Of a stretch of 20,598 nucleotides of DNA, positions 14,294-20,598 are shown piece by piece. The stretch covers positions 1 through 20,598 of the forward strand of contig JAQVEQ010000021.1 of assembly GCA_028697875.1 (NCBI GenBank), given 5' to 3'. The notes under the pieces are model-generated. The model was not told the DNA's origin. It searched no databases and saw nothing but the letters and a program-made list of their open reading frames with translations. This DNA is from Novosphingobium sp. (GTDB lineage Bacteria; Pseudomonadota; Alphaproteobacteria; Sphingomonadales; Sphingomonadaceae). The position numbers and the translations under genes were made by a program. The first letter of the stretch is position 1; every line of letters starts with the position of its first letter.

Positions 14294-15787
14294 ATGGTGC
14301 GCGGCAAGGCCCAAGGTGATCAGGCGGCAAACGCTCGGCGGCGAATGGATGAGGACGTGGCGGAAGATCTCGAAGCAGTAAACCTTGCCGCCGATTGGGC
14401 GGACATCAGCCAGGGGCTGCGAAAGGATCTGGGGCATCAGTTGCACAGCCAGTGGATCAAGCCGGTCCAGGTGGGCAGCTTCTGCAAGGAAACCGGCACA
14501 CTCGACCTGTTCCTGCCGACGGAGTTTTCGGCCAACTGGGTAGCGGACCGCTTCGCCGACCGGCTTTCGCTGGCGTGGAAGATCGCCCGTTCGGAAGTGC
14601 GCCACGTGCGTATCTCGGTCCATCCGGGCCGCCGGCAACTGCCGGAACTGCGCGTCGGCGACAATGCCGGGCAGTCCTTCGGCACGTTTGCGGCGAACGA
14701 CGGCGATTCGATGGGCGGCATGGCCCTGTCGGCCGACACGATCGGGGCGCAAGGCTTCACTTCGTCGATCGGGCTCGACCCGTCGCTGACCTTCACGGCC
14801 TTCGTTACCGGCGAATCGAACATTCTCGCCTACAACGCGGCGGAACGGATGGCGAAAGTGGAAACGCCGCAGTTCTCGCCGCTCTATCTCAAGGCGGCGA
14901 CCGGCCAGGGCAAGACGCACCTGATGCACGCGATCGGCCATTCCTATCTCGCGGCCCATCCGCGTGCGCGCATCTTCTACTGCTCGGCCGAACGCTTCAT
15001 GGTCGAATTCGTCCAGGCCCTGCGCCAGAACGAGATGATCGAATTCAAGGCCCGCCTGCGCGCCTTCGACCTGCTGCTGGTGGACGACATCCAGTTCATC
15101 ATCGGCAAGGCCGCCGCGCAGGAAGAGCTGCTCTACACGATCGATGCGCTGCTGGCCGAAGGCAAACGGCTGGTCTTCGCCGCCGACCGCGCGCCGCAGG
15201 CACTGGACGGCGTCGAACAACGCCTGCTCTCGCGCCTGTCGATGGGGCTCGTGGCGGACATCCAACCGGCCGACATCGAGCTGCGCCGCTCGATCCTCGA
15301 CAGCAAGCTGAGCAAGTTCGCCCCGCTGGAAGTCCCGGGCGACGTGATCGAATTCCTCGCCCGGACGATCAACCGCAACGTGCGCGAACTGGTCGGCGGG
15401 CTCAACAAGCTGATCGCCTATGCCCAGCTGACCGGGCAGGAAGTCTCGCTCCAGCTGGCGGAAGAACAGCTGACCGACATCCTTTCGGCCAACCGCAAGC
15501 GGATCACCATCGACGAGATCCAGCGCACGGTCTGCCAGTTCTACCGCGTCGACCGGGCCGAGATGTCGAGCAAGCGCCGCGCCCGCGCGGTCGTGCGCCC
15601 GCGCCAGGTCGCGATGTACCTCGCCAAGGTGCTCACGCCCCGTTCCTATCCGGAAATCGGGCGCAAGTTCGGCGGGCGCGACCATTCCACGGTGATCCAC
15701 GCCGTGCGCCTGATCGAGGACCTGCGGCAGCGCGATGCCGACATGGACGGCGACGTGCGCAGCCTGCTGCGGCAGCTGGAAAGCTGA
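14294..15787 (+). CDS. dnaA: Chromosomal replication initiator DnaA
   Basis: DnaA is the AAA+ ATPase that binds DnaA boxes at oriC and melts the duplex to begin replication. The 497-residue product has a domain I from about residue 35 to 110 (LHSQWIKPVQVGSF, LFLPTEFSANWVADRF), a linker, then the ATPase domain from about 164 (LTFTAFVTGESNILAYNAA). Walker A is AATGQGKT (201-208), with Ala where the first Gly usually stands; Walker B is LLVDDIQF (261-268); RLLSRLSMGLVADI (310-323) carries the arginine finger region. Domain IV shows SKRRARAVVRPRQVAMYL and the DNA-binding signature GRDHSTVIHA (461-470). ATG 14294 is preferred; TTG 14282 and ATG 14345 are in-frame alternatives. dnaN is not adjacent, as is common in alphaproteobacteria. 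Confidence 0.97.
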   Translation: MVRGKAQGDQAANARRRMDEDVAEDLEAVNLAADWADISQGLRKDLGHQLHSQWIKPVQVGSFCKETGTLDLFLPTEFSANWVADRFADRLSLAWKIARSEVRHVRISVHPGRRQLPELRVGDNAGQSFGTFAANDGDSMGGMALSADTIGAQGFTSSIGLDPSLTFTAFVTGESNILAYNAAERMAKVETPQFSPLYLKAATGQGKTHLMHAIGHSYLAAHPRARIFYCSAERFMVEFVQALRQNEMIEFKARLRAFDLLLVDDIQFIIGKAAAQEELLYTIDALLAEGKRLVFAADRAPQALDGVEQRLLSRLSMGLVADIQPADIELRRSILDSKLSKFAPLEVPGDVIEFLARTINRNVRELVGGLNKLIAYAQLTGQEVSLQLAEEQLTDILSANRKRITIDEIQRTVCQFYRVDRAEMSSKRRARAVVRPRQVAMYLAKVLTPRSYPEIGRKFGGRDHSTVIHAVRLIEDLRQRDADMDGDVRSLLRQLES

Positions 15788-15796
15788 ACCTTTTCC

Positions 15797-15825
15797 CGGC
15801 GGTGTGCACCGTGTGCGCACCGCCG
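15797..15825 (+). terminator. Probable dnaA terminator
   Basis: CGGCGGTGTGC (15797-15807) pairs with GCGCACCGCCG (15815-15825) over 11 positions with one G-U, leaving a 7-base loop, ten bases after the dnaA stop. The following bases are TTCCCCTT, not a proper T-run, so termination may be partial. Confidence 0.5.
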
Positions 15826-15896
15826 TTCCCCTTGCGGTCAACCGTTTTTCGACAGGCTTGTCGACAGCGGCACATGAGCGTGCATAAAGCCGCCGC

Positions 15897-16667
15897 ATGA
15901 GTCTTTCACCCGACCGCCTCGAACGCTTTGCCCGCCACATCGTCCTGCCGGAAATCGGCGGCGCCGGACAGGCGGCCCTGGCCAAGGCCCATGTCGTGCT
16001 GGTCGGGATCGGCGGGATCGGTTCGCCCGCGCTGCAATACCTCGCGGCGGCAGGCGTCGGGAAGCTGACCCTGATCGACGACGACCGGGTCGATACGAGC
16101 AACCTCCAGCGCCAGACGCTCTTCGCCGAAGCGGACGTCGGCGCACTGAAGGTCGAGCGGGCGGAAGCCTGGCTGGGGCGATTCGATGCCGCCCTGGCAG
16201 TCCAGGCCGTGGCCATGCGGGTGACGTCCGACAATGCCCCCGCTCTTGTTTCAGGCGCCAGCGTCGTACTCGACGGATGCGACAACTTCGCGACTCGACT
16301 GGCGGTTTCCGACGCCTGCGTCGCCGCCGGCGTGCCGCTGGTCAGCGCCGCGGTCGGCCGGTTCCAGGGCCAGGTCGCGGCCTTTGCCGGGCACTTGCCC
16401 GGCCAGTCCTGCTACCGCTGCTTCGTGGGCGATGCCTTCGATGCCGAAGACTGCGACACTTGCGCGGACGAGGGCATGCTGGGCGCCATGGCCGGGTGGA
16501 CCGCCAGCCTCGGCGCGATGCAGGCGATGCGCGTGATCCTGCAAGGCGTCAGCACGCTGGGCGATCCCCAGTGGGGCATGCTCCACGTGCTCGACGGACT
16601 CGCCCCTTCGCTCCGCACCATGCGCATCGCCAAGGACCCGAATTGCCGCGCCTGTTCAGGCGGATAG
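15897..16667 (+). CDS. HesA/MoeB/ThiF-family adenylyltransferase (E1-like)
   Basis: Members of this family adenylate the C-terminal Gly-Gly of small sulfur carriers (MoaD for molybdopterin, ThiS for thiazole). The 256-residue product has the nucleotide loop VVLVGIGGIGSPA (33-45), acidic LIDDDRVDTSNLQRQ (59-73) and VVLDGCDNFATR (123-134). It has zinc-binding pairs CYRC (172-175) and CRAC (250-253), with extra Cys at 186 and 189. There is no C-terminal rhodanese domain. Neither moaD/moaE nor thiS/thiG is adjacent, so MoeB versus ThiF cannot be decided; MoeB is the default. No ribosome binding site is visible before ATG 15897, and TTGTCG (15858-15863) with TGCATA (15881-15886) would place transcription start only a few bases upstream. 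Its last 12 bases overlap the end of the convergent sirtuin gene. Confidence 0.88.
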   Translation: MSLSPDRLERFARHIVLPEIGGAGQAALAKAHVVLVGIGGIGSPALQYLAAAGVGKLTLIDDDRVDTSNLQRQTLFAEADVGALKVERAEAWLGRFDAALAVQAVAMRVTSDNAPALVSGASVVLDGCDNFATRLAVSDACVAAGVPLVSAAVGRFQGQVAAFAGHLPGQSCYRCFVGDAFDAEDCDTCADEGMLGAMAGWTASLGAMQAMRVILQGVSTLGDPQWGMLHVLDGLAPSLRTMRIAKDPNCRACSGG

Positions 16668-17372
16668 GAGTTCCTCGACCCAGGCGGGCACCACTTCGCT
16701 CGCCGGGCCGAGCCGCGAATCGTCGAACATGTGCGAGCCTTGGCTGCGCTCGAGATTGAGTTCGAGCGTCGCGGCCCCGCATTCGCGCGCATCGCGCACG
16801 AAGCCCGCCGCCGGATAGACCGCGCCCGAAGTGCCGATCGACACGAACAGGTCCGCCTCGCGAATCGCGGCATAGATCTCGCCCATGCGGTACGGCATCT
16901 CCCCGAACCAGACGATGTCGGGGCGCAAGGCCCGGGTCCCGCAGGCCGGGCATGGCGGACGGTCGATCAGCGCCCCCGTCCAGCGGGTGCGCGCATCGCA
17001 CGCCATGCACCAGGCGGAGAGCCCTTCCCCATGCATGTGCAGCACGCGCGGGTTATCGGGATAGGCGGCAGCCGCCCGTTCGTGCAGGTCGTCGATGTTC
17101 TGCGTCACCAGCAAGAACCGGCCCGGCCATTCGGCGTCGAGCCGCGCCAGCGCCGCATGCGCCGGGTTGGGCTGCGCCGCCATGATCGCGGCGCGGCGCA
17201 TGTCGTAGAACCGCTGCACAAGGTCGGGATCGCGGGCAAAGGCTTCGGGCGTCGCCACGTCTTCCACCCTGTGCTCCTCCCACAAGCCGTCCTCGGCCCG
17301 GAAGGTCTTGAGCCCGCTTTCGGCGCTGATCCCCGCGCCGGTGAGGATCACGATATTCTCGATATGAGCCAT
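16656..17372 (-). CDS. cobB: NAD-dependent protein deacylase, sirtuin class III-like
   Basis: Sirtuins remove acyl groups from lysines with NAD, releasing nicotinamide and O-acyl-ADP-ribose. The 238-residue protein has TGAGISAESGLKTFR (11-25), TQNIDDLHE (90-98), catalytic His114 in HMHGE, four zinc cysteines (122, 125, 141, 144), GTSGAVYPAAG (180-190) and LNLE near the end. Tyr56 and Arg59 (FYDMRR) match the YxxR pair that, in class III sirtuins such as SIRT5 and E. coli CobB, favours succinyl and malonyl groups; desuccinylase activity here is inference from that pair. ATG 17372 fits the family start. The gene is divergent from dapB, with a hairpin repeat arm beginning only 15 bases upstream, and its stop lies inside the last codons of the convergent E1-like gene. 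Confidence 0.93.
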   Translation of the reverse strand: MAHIENIVILTGAGISAESGLKTFRAEDGLWEEHRVEDVATPEAFARDPDLVQRFYDMRRAAIMAAQPNPAHAALARLDAEWPGRFLLVTQNIDDLHERAAAAYPDNPRVLHMHGEGLSAWCMACDARTRWTGALIDRPPCPACGTRALRPDIVWFGEMPYRMGEIYAAIREADLFVSIGTSGAVYPAAGFVRDARECGAATLELNLERSQGSHMFDDSRLGPASEVVPAWVEELLSA

Positions 17373-17386
17373 CTGCTTGCCTTGTC

Positions 17387-17474
17387 GTCACCCTGAACTT
17401 GTTTCAGGGTCCATTTCTCCTCATAAGCCGCCGTGTTTGGGGCACGATGGATGCTGAAACAAGTTCAGCATGAC
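17387..17474. repeat. Paired REP-like hairpin repeat (two 28-nt arms, inverted)
   Basis: Two 28-base units lie in opposite orientation, 17387-17414 and 17447-17474, separated by 32 bases. Each unit is itself a hairpin with central loop ACTTG (or its complement): CCCTGAA/TTCAGGG in the left arm and ATGCTGAA/TTCAGCAT in the right. The arms match at 24 of 28 positions. The four differences are two compensatory pairs (CC with GG against TG with CA), so each stem stays paired. I recall this TGAACTTGTTTCAG core as a common dispersed element in sphingomonad genomes. Translating it gives spurious peptides such as MLKQVQHDG, the false N-terminal extension upstream of dapB. Confidence 0.85.
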
Positions 17475-17492
17475 GGGTTCCGTGGAGGGCAT

Positions 17493-18221
17493 GTGACCAG
17501 AATCGGAATTATCGGCAGCGCGGGGCGCATGGGGCAGGCGATTGCCCGCGTGGCGGAAGCAACCGGCCACGAACTGGCCGGCGGAATCGACCAGGGCGGC
17601 GACCCGGCGGATCTGGCGGCCAGGAGCGACGTGCTGGTCGACTTCTCTTCCCCCCGCGCGCTGGCGGCCAACCTCGCCGCCGCGCAGGGTGCGCATATCC
17701 CGATCGTGATCGGCACCACCGGGCTCGAAGCGGAACACCACGCCATGATCGACGAGGCGGCCGGGGCGATTGCCGTGCTCCAGACGGGCAACACCTCGCT
17801 CGGTGTCACCCTGCTCGCCCACCTCGTGCGCGAGGCGGCTGCGCGCCTCGGCGAGGACTGGGACATCGAAGTGGTCGAAACCCATCACCGGATGAAAGTC
17901 GATGCGCCTTCGGGCACTGCCCTCCTCCTCGGGCAGGCGGCGGCCGAAGGACGCGGGATCGACCTGGCGAGCCATAGCGAGCGCGGGCGCGACGGGATCA
18001 CCGGCAAGCGCGAAGTGGGCGCGATCGGCTTTGCCGCCCTGCGCGGCGGTACCGTGGCAGGCGACCACACGGTCCATTTCCTGGGCGAGAACGAACGCCT
18101 CGCCCTCTCCCACCTGGCCGAAGACCGCACGATCTTCGCCCGCGGCGCGGTCAAGGCCGCCGAATGGCTGATCGGCAAGGGTGCCGGGCGCTATACCATG
18201 CCGCAGGTCCTCGGACTCTGA
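17493..18221 (+). CDS. dapB: 4-hydroxy-tetrahydrodipicolinate reductase
   Basis: DapB reduces 4-hydroxy-tetrahydrodipicolinate to tetrahydrodipicolinate with NAD(P)H, a step toward lysine and meso-diaminopimelate for peptidoglycan. The 242-residue product shows the nucleotide loop IGIIGSAGRMGQ (4-15), VLVDFSSP, IGTTGL, NTSLGVTLL, and the catalytic signature EVVETHHRMKVDAPSGTA. I chose GTG 17493, preceded by GGAGG (17484-17488). The open frame reaches 17433, but the extra 20 codons come from the hairpin repeat and are not protein-coding. Length is a little shorter than E. coli (273), as in other alphaproteobacteria. nth follows after 13 bp, so an operon dapB-nth-DUF6491 is likely. Confidence 0.96.
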   Translation: MTRIGIIGSAGRMGQAIARVAEATGHELAGGIDQGGDPADLAARSDVLVDFSSPRALAANLAAAQGAHIPIVIGTTGLEAEHHAMIDEAAGAIAVLQTGNTSLGVTLLAHLVREAAARLGEDWDIEVVETHHRMKVDAPSGTALLLGQAAAEGRGIDLASHSERGRDGITGKREVGAIGFAALRGGTVAGDHTVHFLGENERLALSHLAEDRTIFARGAVKAAEWLIGKGAGRYTMPQVLGL

Positions 18222-18234
18222 CGGGACGCGTCCG

Positions 18235-18924
18235 TTGAAGAAAGACCGGATCTTCGAATTTTTCCGCCTGCTGGCCGAGAACAACCCAGCGCCGGAGACG
18301 GAACTGGAGTTTTCGAACACCTACCAATTGCTGGTCGCCGTGGTGCTCTCGGCGCAGGCGACCGACGTCGGAGTCAACAAGGCCACGAGGCGGCTGTTCC
18401 AGGAAGTGAAGACCCCGGCGCAGATGGTGGCGCTGGGCGAAGAAGGGCTGAAGGAACACATCAAGACGATCGGCCTGTTCAATTCCAAGGCCAAGAACGT
18501 CATCGCCCTGTCCGAAATCCTCGTGCGCGATTTCGGCGGGGAAGTGCCGCAGGATCGCGACGCGCTGGTCACTCTGCCCGGCGTCGGGCGCAAGACGGCC
18601 AACGTGGTCATGAACTGCGCTTTCGGGGCGGAGACTTTCGCGGTCGACACCCATGTTTTCCGCGTCTCCAACCGCACCGGCCTCGCCAAGGGCAAGACGG
18701 TCGACAAGGTCGAGGCGCTGCTGGAAAAGCGCGTGCCGCAGCCTTTCCGGCGCGACGCCCACCACTGGCTGATCCTGCTGGGCCGCTATACCTGCAAGGC
18801 GCGCAGCCCCGAATGCTGGCGCTGCCCCGTGGTCGTTCAATGCGAGTTCAGGCAAAAGGTGCTGGAACCCCGCGCCACGGCAAGTGTTTCCAAGGCAAAG
18901 GCCAGAGGTCCGGCCCCCGCTTGA
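18235..18924 (+). CDS. nth: Endonuclease III
   Basis: Nth is a DNA glycosylase/AP lyase that removes oxidised pyrimidines such as thymine glycol. The 229-residue product has the helix-hairpin-helix LPGVGRKTANVV, whose Lys is the lyase nucleophile, followed by the catalytic Asp in FAVDTHVFRVSNR. It ends with the [4Fe-4S] cluster ligands in canonical spacing: C-x6-C-x2-C-x5-C (CKARSPECWRCPVVVQC). There is no ATG at the N-terminus. TTG 18235 (LKKDRIFEFF) is the best start because it begins where the family begins and lies 13 bases after dapB; GTG 18181 would overlap dapB by 41 bases. The short C-terminal tail after the cluster is basic and probably disordered. Confidence 0.95.
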   Translation: MKKDRIFEFFRLLAENNPAPETELEFSNTYQLLVAVVLSAQATDVGVNKATRRLFQEVKTPAQMVALGEEGLKEHIKTIGLFNSKAKNVIALSEILVRDFGGEVPQDRDALVTLPGVGRKTANVVMNCAFGAETFAVDTHVFRVSNRTGLAKGKTVDKVEALLEKRVPQPFRRDAHHWLILLGRYTCKARSPECWRCPVVVQCEFRQKVLEPRATASVSKAKARGPAPA

Positions 18925-18953
18925 TCCGGGCCTCGCACAACAGGAGGAAGCAG

Positions 18954-19358
18954 ATGAATGCCCTGACCCTGATCGGCGTTGCCGCCGGCGCACTGGCGCT
19001 GACGGCCTGTTCCGCGAAGATGGACAAGGAAGCCCCCATTTCCAAGGCGCCCGCCGCCAAGGTCGTGGGCCAGCCCCGCAGCTGCATCCCGATCAACCAG
19101 ATCTCGAACAGCCGAGTGTTCGACGATTACACGATCGACTTCAAAGTCGGCAGCCAGACCTATCGCAACACCCTGCCGCAACGCTGCTCCAGCCTCGGCT
19201 TCGAGAAGGCCTTTACTTACAAGACCTCGCTCTCGCAGCTGTGCAACACGGATATCATCTACGTGCTGCGCACTATCGGCGGCAGGCCCGAAAGGGGGGC
19301 GGGCTGCGGCCTCGGCATGTTCGTGCCGGTCGAGTACGAGAAGCAGCCGAAGGACTGA
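18954..19358 (+). CDS. DUF6491-family small lipoprotein
   Basis: The 134-residue product has a lipoprotein signal peptide (MNALTLIGVAAGALALTAC, Cys19 as the lipidated residue). The mature part contains SCIPINQISNSRVFDDYTID, YRNTLPQRCSSLGFEKAF, SLSQLCNTDIIYVL and GAGCGLGMFVPV, which I recognise as the DUF6491 pattern found in sphingomonads and relatives. The four mature cysteines (44, 78, 97, 118) could form two disulfides in the periplasm. No function is known. A strong ribosome binding site (AGGAGGAAG) precedes ATG 18954. It lies 29 bp after nth and probably shares its transcript. The stop is 10 bp from the stop of the convergent symporter gene, and I see no terminator in the gap. Confidence 0.82.
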   Translation: MNALTLIGVAAGALALTACSAKMDKEAPISKAPAAKVVGQPRSCIPINQISNSRVFDDYTIDFKVGSQTYRNTLPQRCSSLGFEKAFTYKTSLSQLCNTDIIYVLRTIGGRPERGAGCGLGMFVPVEYEKQPKD

Positions 19359-19368
19359 GGCGTGAAGA

Positions 19369-20598
19369 TCAGGCGCCTTCGGGTTCCGCGCTGACGGCGC
19401 TGATGACCGTGGCGGCGACAAGGTCGCCGACCACGTTCAGGGTCGTACGGCACATGTCGAGGAAACGGTCGACCCCCAGGATCAAGCCGATCCCTTCGGG
19501 CGGCACGCCGACCCCGCCCAGGATCAACGCGATCACCGGCAGCGAACCGGCCGGAACGCCCGCCGTGCCGACGCCGGCAAGAATGCAGACCAGCATGACG
19601 AACAGCTGGTCGGTCAGCGACAGGTCCACCCCGAAGAACTGCGCCAGGAACAGCACGGTCACGCCTTCGAACATGGCGGTGCCGTTCTGGTTCGCCGTGG
19701 CCCCGATAGTGAGGACGAAACGCGCGATCTTCGGCGGCAGCTTCAGTTCGCTGTCGGCCACGCGCAGGGCGGTCGGCAGCGTGGCGTTGGAGCTGGCCGT
19801 GGAAAAGGCCATCAGGCTCGCTTCGCGCGTTTCGCGAAAGAAGGCGACAGGGCTCTTCTTCGCAATGAATTTCAGCAGCAGCGAGAAGACGCCGAACATC
19901 TGCAAGGCAAGCGCGAGCAGCACCACCGCGACATAGGCCGCCAGCTTGATAAGCAGGTCCCAGCCGAACTGCGCGGCGAGGTTGAACATGAAGCAGAAGA
20001 TCGCCAGCGGAGCGAGCTGGACGACGAGGCCGATCAGCTTCATCGAGACTTCGAGCACCCCTTCGATCGCGTCCTTGAGCGTTTCCGTGCGCGGGGTGCG
20101 GACCAGCAGCAGGCCGATGCCGAAGAACAGGGCGAAGAACATCACCGCCAGGATGTCGTTGTTGCTCATCGCGGAAATGACGTTCGACGGGACGAGCCCG
20201 ATCACCGCGTCGATCCCGGTCTGCGCCGTGCCGGTGCGTTCGAGGATTCCCTGCGCGCTCTGCTGTCCCTGCGCCAGCAGGTCGCGCGCCGCGGCCGGGT
20301 CCACCCCCTGGCCGGGACGCAGGATGTTCACCAGCGCGATGCTGAGCGCGACCGCGATGCCCGAGACGATCACGGTATAGACCAGCGTGCGGATGCCGAC
20401 GTTCTTGAGCGCGCGGATCTCGCCCATCTCCGCGATGCCGACGACCAGCGCGGAAAAGAGCAGCGGCAGGACCAGCATGAACAGCAACCGCAGGAATACC
20501 TGCCCGATCGGCCCGGTGACATAAGTCACCACGGTTTCCAGCCATGCGGCGTCACCGGCGAAAGTATAGGCGGCAAGGCCCGCCATCAGCCCGGCGAT
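19369..20598 (-). CDS. Dicarboxylate/amino acid:cation symporter (DAACS family), 5' end beyond window
   Basis: This protein belongs to the GltP/DctA family of sodium- or proton-coupled importers of glutamate, aspartate or C4-dicarboxylates. At least 409 residues are present. The frame is still open at the right edge, and the visible start (IAGLMAGLAAYTFAGDAAW) looks like the end of helix 1, so the ATG at 20586 is probably internal. Landmarks are the HP1 loop AFSTASSNATLP, the TM7 motif GATANQNGTAMFEG, the HP2 loop AGVGTAGVPAGSLP and TM8 DRFLDMCRTTLNVVGD. The Asp-x-x-Arg-Thr-x-x-Asn of TM8 is intact and fits an acidic substrate. The TM7 motif has Asn where NMDGT normally has Asp. An extended loop (about residues 92-130) follows the third helix. 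Confidence 0.9.
   Translation of the reverse strand: MAGLMAGLAAYTFAGDAAWLETVVTYVTGPIGQVFLRLLFMLVLPLLFSALVVGIAEMGEIRALKNVGIRTLVYTVIVSGIAVALSIALVNILRPGQGVDPAAARDLLAQGQQSAQGILERTGTAQTGIDAVIGLVPSNVISAMSNNDILAVMFFALFFGIGLLLVRTPRTETLKDAIEGVLEVSMKLIGLVVQLAPLAIFCFMFNLAAQFGWDLLIKLAAYVAVVLLALALQMFGVFSLLLKFIAKKSPVAFFRETREASLMAFSTASSNATLPTALRVADSELKLPPKIARFVLTIGATANQNGTAMFEGVTVLFLAQFFGVDLSLTDQLFVMLVCILAGVGTAGVPAGSLPVIALILGGVGVPPEGIGLILGVDRFLDMCRTTLNVVGDLVAATVISAVSAEPEGA

Noticed and set aside
14288..16285. 665-residue open frame antisense to dnaA and the E1-like gene
   Set aside because: Its composition is that of a shadow frame and it lies fully opposite two well-identified genes.
17421..18320. 299-residue frame antisense to dapB
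   Set aside because: It is a complement of dapB; its MLNLFQHPS peptide is a translation of the hairpin repeat.
1..20598. CRISPR array, tRNA/rRNA genes, insertion sequence or prophage genes
   Set aside because: I looked for evenly spaced repeats, cloverleaf-like segments, transposase and integrase motifs on both strands and saw none.

Overview
The window is GC-rich chromosomal DNA from an alphaproteobacterium, most likely a member of the Sphingomonadales (Erythrobacteraceae/Sphingomonadaceae type). The support is the gene order (secB divergent from a Tim44-like gene and mltA; mutM opposite ubiE-ubiB, with coaBC-dut nearby; rpsT followed by dnaA), a DUF6491-type lipoprotein, and a 'TGAACTTGTTTCAG' hairpin repeat that I associate from memory with sphingomonad genomes. 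No phage, transposase, integrase, CRISPR array, toxin-antitoxin pair or recognisable defence system is visible. This is a core, probably origin-proximal housekeeping region rather than an accessory island, and I did not find an undescribed multigene system.

Layout. At 1-2033 a cell-envelope pair is read leftward: mltA (cut by the window edge) and timA, a Tim44-like adaptor. They diverge from secB (2034), which is followed rightward by murJ and trpS in a tight cluster and then by a DUF4136 lipoprotein ending at a strong terminator (6068-6098). From 6145 to 12585 most genes run leftward: a short-chain eamA-ubiE-ubiB operon with 4-nt junctions, then coaBC-dut with overlapping ends, then a SnoaL-like gene. 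A rightward DUF4345 membrane protein sits between ubiB and coaBC. At 12645 the direction switches to mutM, rpsT, dnaA and a MoeB/ThiF-type E1 enzyme. A class III-like sirtuin gene converges on the last of these and overlaps its end by 12 bp. A divergent 120-bp gap, almost filled by a paired REP-like hairpin, separates the sirtuin from a dapB-nth-DUF6491 operon. The right edge holds a leftward dicarboxylate/amino-acid:cation symporter missing its N-terminus.

Functional themes are envelope and peptidoglycan (MltA, MurJ, DapB), protein export (SecB, Tim44-like), translation (TrpS, S20), replication and DNA repair (DnaA, Dut, MutM, Nth), ubiquinone synthesis (UbiE, UbiB), coenzyme A synthesis (CoaBC) and sulfur-carrier activation (MoeB/ThiF).

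The observations most worth a second look are: a roughly 175-residue acidic Pro/Glu linker inside CoaBC; the paired hairpin repeat whose two arms differ by compensatory base-pair changes and which occupies the sir2/dapB promoter space; the dnaA upstream region; a Walker A variant in DnaA; and an Asn in place of Asp in the symporter's NMDGT motif. Six of the genes appear to start at GTG or TTG.
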